Shown piece after piece: positions 9,454-19,635 of a stretch of DNA of 64,000 bases. Every line of letters begins with the position of its first letter. Within the stretch, counting starts at the first letter, position 1. The notes under the pieces are model-generated. The model worked only from the letters and a program-made list of their open reading frames with translations. It searched no databases and was not told the origin of the DNA. This DNA comes from an uncultured delta proteobacterium (GTDB lineage: Bacteria > Desulfobacterota > Desulfovibrionia > Desulfovibrionales > Desulfovibrionaceae), in the NCBI GenBank assembly GCA_900079685.1, contig LT599018.1:303012-367011 (forward strand). The letters are read 5' to 3'. The position numbers were made by a program, and so were the translations under genes.

Positions 9454-10782
9454 ATGGACCCCAAAGCGGTAGCGGCGATGCTGCGGCAGATGAACCCGGT
9501 GACGACCTTCGGCAAGGTGAGCAAGGTCGTGGGGCTGGTGGCCGAAGGCGGCGGTCTGAAGGCCCCGCTCGGCGCACTGTGCCATATCCTGCCCGAAGGC
9601 TCGGGGGATGCGGCTTCTTCCGGCGGTGACGGCATTCCGGTGGAAGTGGTGGGGTTCCGCGACGGAAAATTGTTGTTCATGCCGTACGGCGACTTGCGGG
9701 GCATCCAGCCCGGCAGCCTTATCCGCAACTCCAGCCTGCCGCCCGTGTTTCCCGTGGGCGAGGGTCTTTTGGGCAAAGCGTTCGACGCGTTCGGCGCTCC
9801 CATGGGCAACGGCGTTTCGTTTCATTCCGCGGGAGCCATGCCGCTGTATGCGGATCCTCCGTCTCCGCTCTCCCGCCCGCGCATAACCGACGCCCTGGAC
9901 GTGGGGGTGCGGTCCATCAACAGCTTGCTGACCCTGGGCAAAGGGCAGCGCGTGGGCATCATGGCCGGGTCCGGCGTGGGAAAATCGACGCTCATGGGCA
10001 TGATGGCCCGGTACACCAAGGCGGACGTCAACGTTATCGGGCTTGTCGGCGAGCGCGGCCGCGAAGTCGTGGAGTTCATGGAAAAGGATTTGGGGCCGGA
10101 AGGCATGGCCCGCTCGGTGCTGGTTATCGCGACCTCCGACCAGTCGCCGCTTATCCGGATGCGGGCAGCCTATGCCGCGACGGCTGTTGCCGAGTATTTC
10201 CGGGACCAGGGCAAGGACGTGCTCCTGATGATGGACTCCGTGACCCGGTTTGCCATGGCCGCGCGCGAAGTGGGCCTCGCCGTCGGGGAGCCGCCCACCA
10301 CGCGGGGATACACTCCCTCCGTATTCGCGCAGCTGCCGAAACTGCTGGAACGGGCGGGACGGAGCGAGAAAGGCACCATAACCGGCGTTTACACGGTTCT
10401 TGTGGACGGCGACGACTTCAATGAGCCGGTGGCGGACTCCGTGCGGTCCATCCTGGACGGGCATATCGTGCTGACCCGCGATCTGGCGGACCAGGGGCAT
10501 TTCCCGGCCATCGACGTGTTGCGGTCCATCAGCCGTCTGCGTTCCGATATCTGCCCGAAAGACATCATCAGCGCGGGGCGCACGGTCACGGGAAACCTCG
10601 CCACCTTCAAACGGGTGGAAGACATGGTAAACATCGGCGCATACGCGCGGGGTTCCAACCCGGGCATCGACAAGGCCATTGACATGGTTCCCGCCATCAA
10701 CGCGTTTTTGCAGCAGGACGTAGCCGACGGGCAGACGCTGGAAGCCAGCTACAGCCAATTGCAAAAACTGGCCGCCTCCTGA
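9454..10782 (+). CDS. fliI: Flagellum-specific ATPase FliI
   Basis: This 442-residue ATPase of flagellar type III export is a homologue of the F1 beta subunit. Walker A is GSGVGKST at residues 172-179. Other family blocks are VGERGREVVEF, Walker B LLMMDSVTRFA, and GEPPTTRGYTPSVFAQLPKLLERAG. The N-terminal 90 residues form the barrel-like domain that binds FliH. The gene starts 8 bp after fliH, so it belongs to the same operon. It is followed by a terminator rather than by fliJ, the chaperone gene that commonly comes next. Confidence 0.96.
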   Translation: MDPKAVAAMLRQMNPVTTFGKVSKVVGLVAEGGGLKAPLGALCHILPEGSGDAASSGGDGIPVEVVGFRDGKLLFMPYGDLRGIQPGSLIRNSSLPPVFPVGEGLLGKAFDAFGAPMGNGVSFHSAGAMPLYADPPSPLSRPRITDALDVGVRSINSLLTLGKGQRVGIMAGSGVGKSTLMGMMARYTKADVNVIGLVGERGREVVEFMEKDLGPEGMARSVLVIATSDQSPLIRMRAAYAATAVAEYFRDQGKDVLLMMDSVTRFAMAAREVGLAVGEPPTTRGYTPSVFAQLPKLLERAGRSEKGTITGVYTVLVDGDDFNEPVADSVRSILDGHIVLTRDLADQGHFPAIDVLRSISRLRSDICPKDIISAGRTVTGNLATFKRVEDMVNIGAYARGSNPGIDKAIDMVPAINAFLQQDVADGQTLEASYSQLQKLAAS

Positions 10783-10855
10783 CGCGCTTCAAAGGGCTCG
10801 CCGCGAGACGCGGCCGGACCCTGCCCGCCCTGCCACCACGCATGATACCCACCTG

Positions 10856-10877
10856 ACGCGGCCCGGCCGCGTTTTTT
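10856..10877 (+). terminator. Intrinsic terminator after fliI
   Basis: ACGCGGCC and GGCCGCGT form a GC-rich stem followed by six Ts. It ends the fliFGHI transcript about 75 bp after the fliI stop. Confidence 0.7.
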
Positions 10878-11213
10878 GCGTTCCGAAAGGTGGTTGCCTG
10901 GAATCACCGGCCGTCTTCCGGCATGCTGTATGGATGGAGGGCGGAGAATGTTTTATTTCTGTAAAATGTTTGATATAAAAACAATGATACATGAATAAAA
11001 AATGTACATGCTATGAAACTTACTGTAGTATTGCAACGGTGTCATATATAATCGTTTCATTTGTGGGCATATAAAAAATCAACAAAGATTTTTATCGTTT
11101 AATATCACTGTTTTGGTGAAAGCGGCGCGCCGTTTGTCGCTAGTGCAATTGGGGTCGGGCGGTATCATGGTTGTGTATCGTTTTATATCAGTTGTGTCAG
11201 CTGAGGAGGGCAC
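10878..11213. other. AT-rich intergenic region upstream of the first MCP gene
   Basis: The last 270 bases are much richer in A and T than the surrounding genes and must hold the promoter of the MCP at 11214. I could not pick a convincing sigma-70, sigma-28 or sigma-54 box. A clear GAGGAGGG ribosome site precedes the ATG. No other gene is seen. Confidence 0.5.
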
Positions 11214-13625
11214 ATGACGACGAAATTTAAAATCATCTTCGGGTTTGTAATCATGATGGCCCTTATGGGGGGGATCGCCGTTTTGGGCTACAGCGACCTC
11301 GGGGAAAGCTCGGAAAGGTTCCTGAAGTATCGGCGGTATGCGCGGGTGAACGTGTACGCGAGCGATATCGTGGGAAGCCTCGGCGCCGCGGGAACGCAGG
11401 CCAACGCGTTTTTGCTCACGCACAACACCAAGGCATTTGAGGCATGCCTGCAGCACATGGATGCCATGGACAAGCTTTTTGAAAGCGCCCTGGCGGAATC
11501 AAAGGATCCTGAAAATATTAAAACTATGTCCGATCTCCGCAAGATGGGAGGCGAGTATAGGGAAGGGCTGGTAAAACTGGCGGATGCCGTGATCGCCATG
11601 CAGACGCAGTACGATACGGTCGTCACGCCTAACGGCATGGTCATGGCGGAATTGCTCCATGATCTTGCGGAAGGCGCGCGGCGGAATAATATGATTGATG
11701 CGGTCGCCGATGTGGAAGCTATCTGGACTAAATACGGCCTGATGCTCTCCGCTTTGGGCCGTTATGCCTATTCGCGCGCCGACGCGGATATCAAGGCCGT
11801 TGATGCGCGCATCGGAGAGATGCGGCCGTTGCTGGAAAGAATGGGGAGCAACCTGGTTACCGCCGAAGGCCGTGGAAAGTTCTCCAAGTTGCAGGCCGCC
11901 GCCGATGCCGTGTTCGGCGCAATCGCGGAAATGAAGCAAAACGGCCAGTTCGCCAACGGGCTGATCGCCTCGCTTGGGGCCGCTCGTGTGAAGTTTACTA
12001 AAGATATCAGTGAGTTTAATTCGCGGGTCGACGCCTCGATGCGCGCCACCGGGCAGGAGACCATTGAAGCCAACGCGGACGGCCAGTGGCATATGTTGAC
12101 GGCCAGCGGCGTGGGAGTGGTGATTGCGGCGGCCATTGCGCTTTTCATCATCATCGGCATTGTCCGCGTGTTGCGGGAGATGTCCGGATTTGCCGTGGCC
12201 ATCGGCAACGGCGATTTTTCCCGCCAGATCAAAACGCGCGAAAAGGGCGAGATCGGCAGCATGGTCGCCGCGATGAAGGGCATTCCCGAAGTGCTGGAAA
12301 ACGTCGTCACCTCCGCGACCAAGGTCGTGCACAAGGTTCAGGTGGGCCATTTCCGCGAGCGTCTCGTTGTCGCGGATTTCCATGGGGCGTATGGGGATCT
12401 GGCCGTTGCCATCAATACCATGGGCGACGCCTATACCAAGATTCTTGACTCGCTGCCGCTCCCGTTGATGGCGGCGGGCAAGAACTGCAGCGTCAGTTTT
12501 TACAACACCGCGGGCCAGGCCGTTGCAGGCGGCAACCTTGTGGACACGCAATGCCGGGAGAATTTGAAAGCGCCGGAATGCGGCAAGGACAACTGTTTTG
12601 GCAGAAGGGCCATGGACAGCGGGCGGAGTTATACCGCGGAAACCAAACTCACCGTCAAGGGTAAAGACGCCTATATGTCCGTCACCGCCATTCCGTTGAC
12701 GGATATGGAGGGCAAGGTCGCCGGGTTTATCGAAATGCTGACCGATTTGACGGAGATCAGGACGCAACAGCAGCTTATGATGCAGGTTGCCAGCCAGGCT
12801 TCGGAAATATCCAACCGGGTTGCCGCCGCCTCGGAAGAGCTGGCCGCCCAGGTGGAGCAGGTTTCGCGCGGCGCGGAAGCGCAGCGTGAGCGGATAGAAA
12901 GCACGGCCAGCGCCATGACGGAAATGAACGCCACCGTCCTTGAAGTGGCCCGCAGCGCAGGGGAGGCTTCCGAGCAGGGCGAGTCCACGCGCGTCAAGGC
13001 AGGCGAAGGCGCGGCGCTCGTCAACCGGGTCATGACGGCCATCAATTCCGTCAACAGCGTCAGCCAGAATCTGCAGGGCAACATGCAGGAGCTGGGCAAC
13101 CAGGCGGAGAGCATCGGCAGCGTGATGAACGTCATTTCCGACATCGCGGACCAGACCAACCTGCTCGCGCTGAACGCGGCCATTGAGGCGGCGCGCGCCG
13201 GCGAGGCCGGTCGCGGGTTCGCCGTGGTCGCCGACGAAGTACGCAAACTTGCGGAAAAGACCATGGCCGCGACCCAGGAAGTGGGCGCCTCCATCAAGGC
13301 GGTGCAGCATTCCGCCCGGACGAACATCGACGAAGTGGAAAAGGCCGTCGTCAATATCGCGGAGGCAAACTCGCTGGCCAATTCGTCCGGCGCGGCTCTT
13401 TCGGAAATCGTGAGCCTCGCCTCGGCCAACTCGGCCGTTGTGGCGTCCATTGCCACGGCCGCGGAAGAGCAGAGCGCGACATCCGAGGAAATCAGCCGGG
13501 CCATTGACGAAATCAACCAGATCGTGGGCGAAACCACGGAAGGCATGATCCAGTCTTCCGCCGCCGTGCAGGATCTTTCCCGCACGGCGCAGGAGCTGCG
13601 CCGTGTGATGGAGGGGCTCAAGTAA
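11214..13625 (+). CDS. Methyl-accepting chemotaxis protein with Cys-containing PAS-like domain (MCP 1)
   Basis: This 803-residue transducer has, in order: a membrane helix near 7-28; a periplasmic helical sensor to about 295; a second helix ([19 protein letters not shown]); HAMP to about 375; a PAS-like domain near 400-520; and a signalling domain to the end. The hairpin tip reads [19 protein letters not shown] and [16 protein letters not shown]. The PAS-like part contains C447-x8-C456-x4-C461 followed by FG, shared exactly with the next MCP. It would report to CheA/CheW. The ligand is unknown; the cysteines hint at redox, metal or thiol sensing. A very strong hairpin follows the gene. Confidence 0.93.
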   Translation: MTTKFKIIFGFVIMMALMGGIAVLGYSDLGESSERFLKYRRYARVNVYASDIVGSLGAAGTQANAFLLTHNTKAFEACLQHMDAMDKLFESALAESKDPENIKTMSDLRKMGGEYREGLVKLADAVIAMQTQYDTVVTPNGMVMAELLHDLAEGARRNNMIDAVADVEAIWTKYGLMLSALGRYAYSRADADIKAVDARIGEMRPLLERMGSNLVTAEGRGKFSKLQAAADAVFGAIAEMKQNGQFANGLIASLGAARVKFTKDISEFNSRVDASMRATGQETIEANADGQWHMLTASGVGVVIAAAIALFIIIGIVRVLREMSGFAVAIGNGDFSRQIKTREKGEIGSMVAAMKGIPEVLENVVTSATKVVHKVQVGHFRERLVVADFHGAYGDLAVAINTMGDAYTKILDSLPLPLMAAGKNCSVSFYNTAGQAVAGGNLVDTQCRENLKAPECGKDNCFGRRAMDSGRSYTAETKLTVKGKDAYMSVTAIPLTDMEGKVAGFIEMLTDLTEIRTQQQLMMQVASQASEISNRVAAASEELAAQVEQVSRGAEAQRERIESTASAMTEMNATVLEVARSAGEASEQGESTRVKAGEGAALVNRVMTAINSVNSVSQNLQGNMQELGNQAESIGSVMNVISDIADQTNLLALNAAIEAARAGEAGRGFAVVADEVRKLAEKTMAATQEVGASIKAVQHSARTNIDEVEKAVVNIAEANSLANSSGAALSEIVSLASANSAVVASIATAAEEQSATSEEISRAIDEINQIVGETTEGMIQSSAAVQDLSRTAQELRRVMEGLK

Positions 13626-13628
13626 GAC

Positions 13629-13700
13629 CGGCACGGCCGGAACGCAAATGAAAAGGCCGGGGCGAACGCCCCGGCCTTTTCATTTGCGTTCAGCGTGCCG
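13629..13700. terminator. Very long bidirectional-looking terminator hairpin
   Basis: A perfect 24-bp stem (13641-13664 with 13667-13690, extended by one more pair) is followed outward by a second 7-bp stem, CGGCACG with CGTGCCG (13629-13635, 13694-13700). The inner GGCCGGGG/CCCCGGCC block is flanked by AAAA and TTTT, so it can terminate in both directions. Confidence 0.85.
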
Positions 13701-14070
13701 GAATAAGCCGGGCAACGGAAAAATGGGAGATCGGTGTAATTTGCAATACTTTGTGTAAAAACATAGGAGTATCTCTGTTTTTGTCAGTATGAGATGGTTA
13801 AGGGCAGTACAAAACTAATTGTATTGCATTGTTACATTTGATTATATTTTTCATATTGCATTATATATAAATTAAGGCATGATGTTTGTGCATATAGAAT
13901 TTAACGTAAAATTTATATGTTTTTCGATATAATCCGGCTACAAGTTTTTATCTCTTGAAATAACTGAAAAAATACACTGATATAGCAAACTGTACCACAG
14001 TTTTTGCCGCGTTTATCTTGTTTTTCTGGTCTGATTACATTGTGTGACTGAACGTGAATGAGGGAGATTT
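13701..14070. other. AT-rich promoter region of the second MCP gene
   Basis: About 330 of these bases are strikingly AT-rich compared with the GC-rich genes on both sides. GAGGGAG lies just before the ATG at 14071. Candidate -10-like TATAAT-type strings are many, so no promoter is named. No gene is visible. Confidence 0.5.
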
Positions 14071-16482
14071 ATGACAACAAAGTATAGAATTATTGTCGGT
14101 TTTGTTGTTATGATGGCTTTGATGGGGGTGACAAGTTTTTTTGGCTATAAAGGCCTTGGGGACGCTTCATCGCGGTTTAATGATTACCGCCGGTACGCGC
14201 GCGTCAACGTGCTGCTGGGCGAAATTGCGACCGACATGAACGCCGCGGGTACGCAGGCCTATGTGTTCCTGATAAGCCGCGACGAAAAGGCCGCCAAAGC
14301 CGCTGTGGAGTTCATGGAGGAGCTGGACAGGGACGCCGCCTCCGCTTTTGATATTTCCGGGGAGCAAAAAAACAAGGACGTCCTCACTTCCATCCGCAAA
14401 AGCGGCGTTGACTACAAGAACGGTCTCGCATCGTTGGTAGCGGCCGTTGACGCCATGAACAAGCAGTATAGCGACACGGTCACTCCCAACGGCATGGCCA
14501 TGGTGGGCCTGCTGCACGATTTGGCCGGGGTCGCGGTTCAGTTCGGCAACACTCAGGCGCTTTCCGCCGTGGAAAAGGTGTGGGGCGAGTATGCGCTTTT
14601 CCTTTCCGCGCTCGGCCGCTATGCGTATTCGCGCAGTGACGCGGATATGAAGGCCGTGCGTATGCGTGTGGACACCATGCAGCCGCTGCTGCGCGATATC
14701 CAGAATCTCGTTGTCACGCCTGAAGGCAAGGCCATGCACAACAAGCTCATGACCGCCTCCGCCGCCGTTTTTGAGGCCGCCGCCGAAATGGAAAAAAGAG
14801 GCACGGCCTCAAATCAGACCGTTGCCTCCCTGGCCGGCATCCGTAAGAAACTGACGGATGAGCTGGAGATACTGAACAACGCCGTCAACCAGGGGATGAA
14901 CACCTTGGGCGCCGCAACCGTCCAGGCCAACGCCGAGGGGCAGACGTACATGATGGTCACGAGCGTGGCAGGCATATTCATCGGCGCGGCGCTGGCCGTC
15001 TTTATCATCATCGGCATCATGCGGGTGCTGACGGATCTGTCCCGCTACGCCGGGGCCGTTGCCCAAGGCGATTTTTCCCGCCAGATACGGACGCGCGAGA
15101 AAGGCGAAATCGGCGCCATGGTCGCTTCCATGAAAGCCATTCCCGAGGTGTTGCAGCGCGTGGTCGGCTCGGCCCAGCATCTGGCCCGGGATATCCGGGT
15201 CGGCAAGCTGCGTGAGCGGATGGACGCCAAATCCTTCGATGGGGCTTTTTCGGATCTCGCCGTTGCGGTCAACACCGTGAGCGAGGCGTACACCGACATC
15301 ATAGACGCCATACCGACGCCGCTGATGGCGTGCGACAAGAACTGCAAGGTGGCATTCTTCAATGCGACGGCCCAGGGGGCTGTCGGCGGCAATTCGGTGA
15401 ACAGGGGCTGCCGGGAGCTGCTCAATGCGCCAGAATGCGGGATGCCCAACTGTTTCGGCAAGCGCACCATGGATTCCGGCACGGGCGTTTCCGGCGAAAC
15501 CACGGTTACCGTCCAGGGCAAAAAGCTGGACGTGGCGGTCGCGGCCATGCCGTTGCGCACCATCGAAGGCGAGATTGCCGGGTTCTTTGAAGTCCTCACG
15601 GATCTTACGGCGATCAAGGGCCAGCAGCGCCTTATGTTGCAGGTAGCCAACCAGGCTTCGGAAATATCCAACCGGGTGGCCGCCGCCTCGGAAGAACTGG
15701 CCGCCCAGGTGGAACAGATCTCGCACGGCGCGGAAGTACAGCGCGAGCGGATTGAAGGCACGGCCAGCGCCATGACGGAAATGAACGCCACCGTCCTTGA
15801 GGTGGCCCGCAGCGCCGGGGAAGCCTCCGAACAGAGTGAGGCCACCAGGGACAAGGCCGCCAACGGCGCGGAACTCGTCAACCGGGTGATGGCGGCCATC
15901 AACGCCGTCAACAGCGTCAGCCAGAATCTGCAAAATAACATGCATGAACTGGGGAACCAGGCGGAGAGCATCGGGAGCGTGATGAACGTCATTTCCGATA
16001 TCGCGGACCAGACCAACCTGCTCGCGCTGAACGCGGCCATTGAGGCTGCCCGCGCCGGGGAGGCCGGGCGCGGGTTCGCCGTGGTCGCCGACGAAGTACG
16101 CAAGCTCGCGGAAAAGACCATGGCCGCTACCCAGGAGGTGGGTTCTTCCATCAACGCGGTGCAGCAATCCGCCCGGACGAACATCGCGGAAGTGGAAAAA
16201 GCCGTCACCAGCGTAGCGGACGCGAACGGGTTGGCCAATTTGTCCGGCGAGGCGCTTTCGGAGATCCTGCGCCTTGCCTCGTCCAACTCGTCCGTTGTGG
16301 CGTCCATCGCCACGGCGGCGGAAGAGCAGAGCGCCACGTCCGAGGAGATCAGCCGGGCCATTGACGAGATCAACCAGGTTGTCGGCGAGACCACGGAAGG
16401 AATGATCCAGTCTTCCGCCGCCGTGCAGGATCTTTCGCGCATGGCGCAGGAGCTGCGCCGCGTCATGGGTGATCTCAAATAA
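14071..16482 (+). CDS. Methyl-accepting chemotaxis protein, paralogue of MCP 1
   Basis: This protein has 803 residues, the same length and domain order as MCP 1: N-terminal membrane helix, periplasmic helical sensor, second helix ([18 protein letters not shown]), HAMP, PAS-like domain, signalling domain. The cytoplasmic part is nearly identical to MCP 1. The periplasmic sensor is much less alike (for example residues 30-60 and 85-130), so the pair probably arose by tandem duplication and then diverged in ligand. The Cys triad C447, C456, C461 with FG is conserved at the same positions. It ends in a terminator at 16504. Confidence 0.93.
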   Translation: MTTKYRIIVGFVVMMALMGVTSFFGYKGLGDASSRFNDYRRYARVNVLLGEIATDMNAAGTQAYVFLISRDEKAAKAAVEFMEELDRDAASAFDISGEQKNKDVLTSIRKSGVDYKNGLASLVAAVDAMNKQYSDTVTPNGMAMVGLLHDLAGVAVQFGNTQALSAVEKVWGEYALFLSALGRYAYSRSDADMKAVRMRVDTMQPLLRDIQNLVVTPEGKAMHNKLMTASAAVFEAAAEMEKRGTASNQTVASLAGIRKKLTDELEILNNAVNQGMNTLGAATVQANAEGQTYMMVTSVAGIFIGAALAVFIIIGIMRVLTDLSRYAGAVAQGDFSRQIRTREKGEIGAMVASMKAIPEVLQRVVGSAQHLARDIRVGKLRERMDAKSFDGAFSDLAVAVNTVSEAYTDIIDAIPTPLMACDKNCKVAFFNATAQGAVGGNSVNRGCRELLNAPECGMPNCFGKRTMDSGTGVSGETTVTVQGKKLDVAVAAMPLRTIEGEIAGFFEVLTDLTAIKGQQRLMLQVANQASEISNRVAAASEELAAQVEQISHGAEVQRERIEGTASAMTEMNATVLEVARSAGEASEQSEATRDKAANGAELVNRVMAAINAVNSVSQNLQNNMHELGNQAESIGSVMNVISDIADQTNLLALNAAIEAARAGEAGRGFAVVADEVRKLAEKTMAATQEVGSSINAVQQSARTNIAEVEKAVTSVADANGLANLSGEALSEILRLASSNSSVVASIATAAEEQSATSEEISRAIDEINQVVGETTEGMIQSSAAVQDLSRMAQELRRVMGDLK

Positions 16483-16503
16483 CCGACGGGAAAAGAACCG
16501 TGG

Positions 16504-16540
16504 AAAGCCGCCGGGGATGTGCACTCCCGGCGGCTTTTTA
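16504..16540 (+). terminator. Intrinsic terminator after MCP 2
   Basis: AAAGCCGCCGG (16504-16514) pairs with CCGGCGGCTTT (16527-16537), followed by further Ts. Confidence 0.85.
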
Positions 16541-16602
16541 CCCTTGCATAACCCGCCGTTTCGAGGCACATTCCCCCTGACGAAACGACGGAGCCACAGC
16601 GG

Positions 16603-19600
16603 ATGCCGATACTCGATTTCCTCTTTTACCTCTGCATAGCCCCACTTGAAGCCGCCATGCGCCACGTGCTGTTTGCCGCGCACGGGCTGACCGGCTCCTG
16701 GGGCGCTTCACTGGTGCTCCTCAGTCTGGTGGTGAACATCGCGCTGATCCCGGTCTACCATCTGGCCGAGACCTGGCAGGAAGCCGAGCGCGCGGTGCAG
16801 CGGAAAATGGCGCCGAAACTGGCGGAAATACAGGCCGTTTTTGCAGGCCGCGAACGCTGGATGTTCACCCGGGCTCTGTACAGGCTCCATGGCTACAGCC
16901 CCATTTATTCCTTGCGGACGAGCTTCGGCCTGCTCATCCAGATCCCGTTCTTTTTCGCGGCCTATCACCTCTTGCATGCCGCGCCTGAAATGGCGGGAGC
17001 CTCCTGGCTCTTTCTCGCCGATCTTTCCCGGCCGGACGGGTTGATCACTCTCGGCGGGTTTTCCGTCAACCTCATGCCGTTCGTCATGACCGGGGTGAAC
17101 CTCCTTTCCGCCGCCGTGTACACCACCCGCCTGACGCGGCGGGAAAAAATCCAGCTGTACGGCCTGGCCGCCGTTTTTCTGGTTCTTCTGTACCCGTCCT
17201 CCGCCGCCCTGCTGGTGTACTGGACGTGCAACAACATTTTCTCCCTGGGCAAAAACCTGGTCTATACCCGGTTTATTTACGCCGCAATGGACACGGTCCG
17301 GACAGATACGACCCGGACGGACCAGGGCGCGCTTACATCCCGGGAAGACGCGGAAAGCCCGCTGCCGGGGAAGCCCGTTTCCGTTCTGCTGGCATGGGCC
17401 GACATCGTGTGCGCCCTGGCGGCGGGCGGCCTTTTCGCCGCGGCCATCAGCCAGCGCAAACGCACGGACGTCAACGCCCTGACCTTGTCGCTCGTGGGCG
17501 CGTCGCTCATTCTGGCGGGCATAGCCCTCATGGTGCGTCTGGCGGCGCTGCGGCGCGGCATCGACCCCCGCGACAACGGGCTTGCGCGCCATTACGGCAT
17601 CTTTCCCCTGCTTGTCGCTTGCATCGTTGCCCTGTGCGTCTGGAAGCTGACGTCGTTTAAAAAGGTTGCTGATCCGCTGCCCTGGGTCTTTTTCCGGTGC
17701 TATGCCGTCACCATCGGGCTTCTGGCGGGCTGGGCCGTGGCACGCGAACCGTTCCAGCGGCTTTTCCGCCGCCTTGCCGTCTACGCGGAAGCCCGCTTTG
17801 CCGTCCGCCCGGAAGCCCGCGCACAAGCCCGCTTCGATGCTCCCGTAGGCACGCGCAAAGCCGGGAGCCTTTTCGCGGCGGCCGCGCTGGTCCTGGCCGT
17901 TCTGATCTGCTGGTATACCCCGGCGGCCCTGTATGCCTCGGACCCGGATTTCTTTTATGAAAGCGCCGGCGCGCTGGCGGGCAGGCTGACGTTTCGCGCT
18001 CTCGTCTTTCTCGCCGCCTGCGGTCTGGCGTTCCATTGGTGCCACGGCAGGATGAAGCCGTTTTTCGCCCTGGTGTTGTCCTGGGCCGCGCTCGGCGCGC
18101 TGTTGTTCACCTTCGTGGCCACGGGCGATTACGGCACCATGGATGAATTCGTCCTCCAGGACCCGGCGCTTCTCAAAACGCGGCTGGCGTTCCTGGTAGA
18201 CCTTGCGGTTTCCCTCGCTGCCGCCGGGATCATCTGGTTCCTTCTCCGCCGTAAAACCGGCTCCAAAAACCTTACGGCCATTCTGCAGGGCGCCGCTTTC
18301 GCCCTCTGCCTCATGGCCCTGTACCAGACGGCCACGACGCCGCCCAGCGAGAACACCGGCCTGGAACAGGCTACCTCGCGCCTGCCGGATTACAACGACG
18401 AGTTGTTCGGCTTTACCCGCACGGGAACGAACACCCTGGTCGTCATGCTGGACATGTTCACCGGCAGCCATGTGGAGCGGATACTCGCCATGTCGCCGGA
18501 GCTGAAACAGGGACTCGACGGCTTTGTCTGGTATCCCGACGCCATGGCTCCCGGCGCGACGACGCTTCTGTCCATAGGGGCCCTTCTCGGCGGGGAGAAC
18601 TATACGGCCCCGGCCATCAATGCGCGGCGGCAACTGCCGCTCAAGGAAGAATTGCACAAAGCCTTCGCGACCCTGCCGGATATTTTCGTCCCCCAGGGGT
18701 ATTCCGTAGCTCTGGCCGACGTGGACGAGCTTGTTCCTTCCCTGTTCGAGGCCATGTGCCCGGCGGCGGCCAAAACCCTTGTGGTGGGCAAACCCGTGGC
18801 AACCGCCTACACCGGCTATTGGCGGGAGAAGCAGGGCCTGCCGTCCCCCTTGCCGGAAAGCCGCGCGCCGTTCCTTGGCAGCGTCGGTTTGTTCCGCGCG
18901 GCGCCCTGGGTTCTGCGCGACCACATTTACTTCGACGGGTCCTGGCTCGGCACGCAGACGGTCATCCACAACCCCTCCGAAGGCCCGTACGCCATGCTGG
19001 ACGTGTTGCCGGAAGTCGCCAACGCGGACAAGAAAAACAGCACCGTGAAGTACATAACGTCCCAGGTGGCTCATTATCCCTGGCGGCTGGACGAGGCGAC
19101 CTGCATGCCCGTCGACCGCAAAGGGGCGTATTCCGTGGGCAAGGACCGGGTCATTCGCGAGCATGTCGTGAACGAACGGTGCGGCCTGCTGGCCCTTGCG
19201 CGCTGGTTTGACTGGATGAAGAGTGCGGGCGTCTACGACAACACCCAGATAATCCTGGTCTCGGATCACGACGGCAACGATTCCGCCAGGTTCGGCAAGG
19301 ACTTCGACGACCTCAGGCCCGGCAACATGCCCTGGAAGCCGGACGCGCTTCTGCTGGTGAAACAGCGCGGCAGCCGGGGGGATTTGCGTATCGACAACCG
19401 GCCCATGTCCTCGGCGGACGTTGTGCCGCTTATCTGCGGCGACGGGGCATCCTGCCCCGGCATCACCTACCCGGACCCGCTGGCGGATATGCAAACGCCG
19501 CGCGTGCGCACCCACAGCGCCGGTCTTGCGAGTATCCGCCGCCATGGCGCCGACCATTTCAAAACGCGGGATTACCGCGTGACCGGGGCCATGTTCGACC

Positions 19601-19635
19601 GGAAAAACTGGGAACGGCTGGAGGCAAAACCATGA
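16603..19635 (+). CDS. YidC/Oxa1-like domain fused to a membrane domain and an LtaS/sulfatase-like domain
   Basis: This 1010-residue protein has three parts. Residues 1-230 align with the YidC core: GSWGASLVLLSLVVNIALIP matches E. coli [20 protein letters not shown], and QIPFFFAAYHLL and YWTCNNIFSLGKNLV match later helices. The invariant groove arginine is replaced by Asn45. Residues 250-600 hold about nine further membrane helices. Residues 610-1010 form an alkaline-phosphatase-superfamily domain: metal D617 in VVMLDMF, candidate nucleophile T653/T654 in APGATTLLS, ITSQVAHYPW, and metal ligands D888-H889 in VSDHDGN. LtaS-type enzymes move phosphoglycerol; sulfatases hydrolyse esters. The next gene overlaps (ATGA) and is TagF-like, which favours a phosphopolymer role. 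Substrate is unknown. Confidence 0.85.
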   Translation: MPILDFLFYLCIAPLEAAMRHVLFAAHGLTGSWGASLVLLSLVVNIALIPVYHLAETWQEAERAVQRKMAPKLAEIQAVFAGRERWMFTRALYRLHGYSPIYSLRTSFGLLIQIPFFFAAYHLLHAAPEMAGASWLFLADLSRPDGLITLGGFSVNLMPFVMTGVNLLSAAVYTTRLTRREKIQLYGLAAVFLVLLYPSSAALLVYWTCNNIFSLGKNLVYTRFIYAAMDTVRTDTTRTDQGALTSREDAESPLPGKPVSVLLAWADIVCALAAGGLFAAAISQRKRTDVNALTLSLVGASLILAGIALMVRLAALRRGIDPRDNGLARHYGIFPLLVACIVALCVWKLTSFKKVADPLPWVFFRCYAVTIGLLAGWAVAREPFQRLFRRLAVYAEARFAVRPEARAQARFDAPVGTRKAGSLFAAAALVLAVLICWYTPAALYASDPDFFYESAGALAGRLTFRALVFLAACGLAFHWCHGRMKPFFALVLSWAALGALLFTFVATGDYGTMDEFVLQDPALLKTRLAFLVDLAVSLAAAGIIWFLLRRKTGSKNLTAILQGAAFALCLMALYQTATTPPSENTGLEQATSRLPDYNDELFGFTRTGTNTLVVMLDMFTGSHVERILAMSPELKQGLDGFVWYPDAMAPGATTLLSIGALLGGENYTAPAINARRQLPLKEELHKAFATLPDIFVPQGYSVALADVDELVPSLFEAMCPAAAKTLVVGKPVATAYTGYWREKQGLPSPLPESRAPFLGSVGLFRAAPWVLRDHIYFDGSWLGTQTVIHNPSEGPYAMLDVLPEVANADKKNSTVKYITSQVAHYPWRLDEATCMPVDRKGAYSVGKDRVIREHVVNERCGLLALARWFDWMKSAGVYDNTQIILVSDHDGNDSARFGKDFDDLRPGNMPWKPDALLLVKQRGSRGDLRIDNRPMSSADVVPLICGDGASCPGITYPDPLADMQTPRVRTHSAGLASIRRHGADHFKTRDYRVTGAMFDRKNWERLEAKP

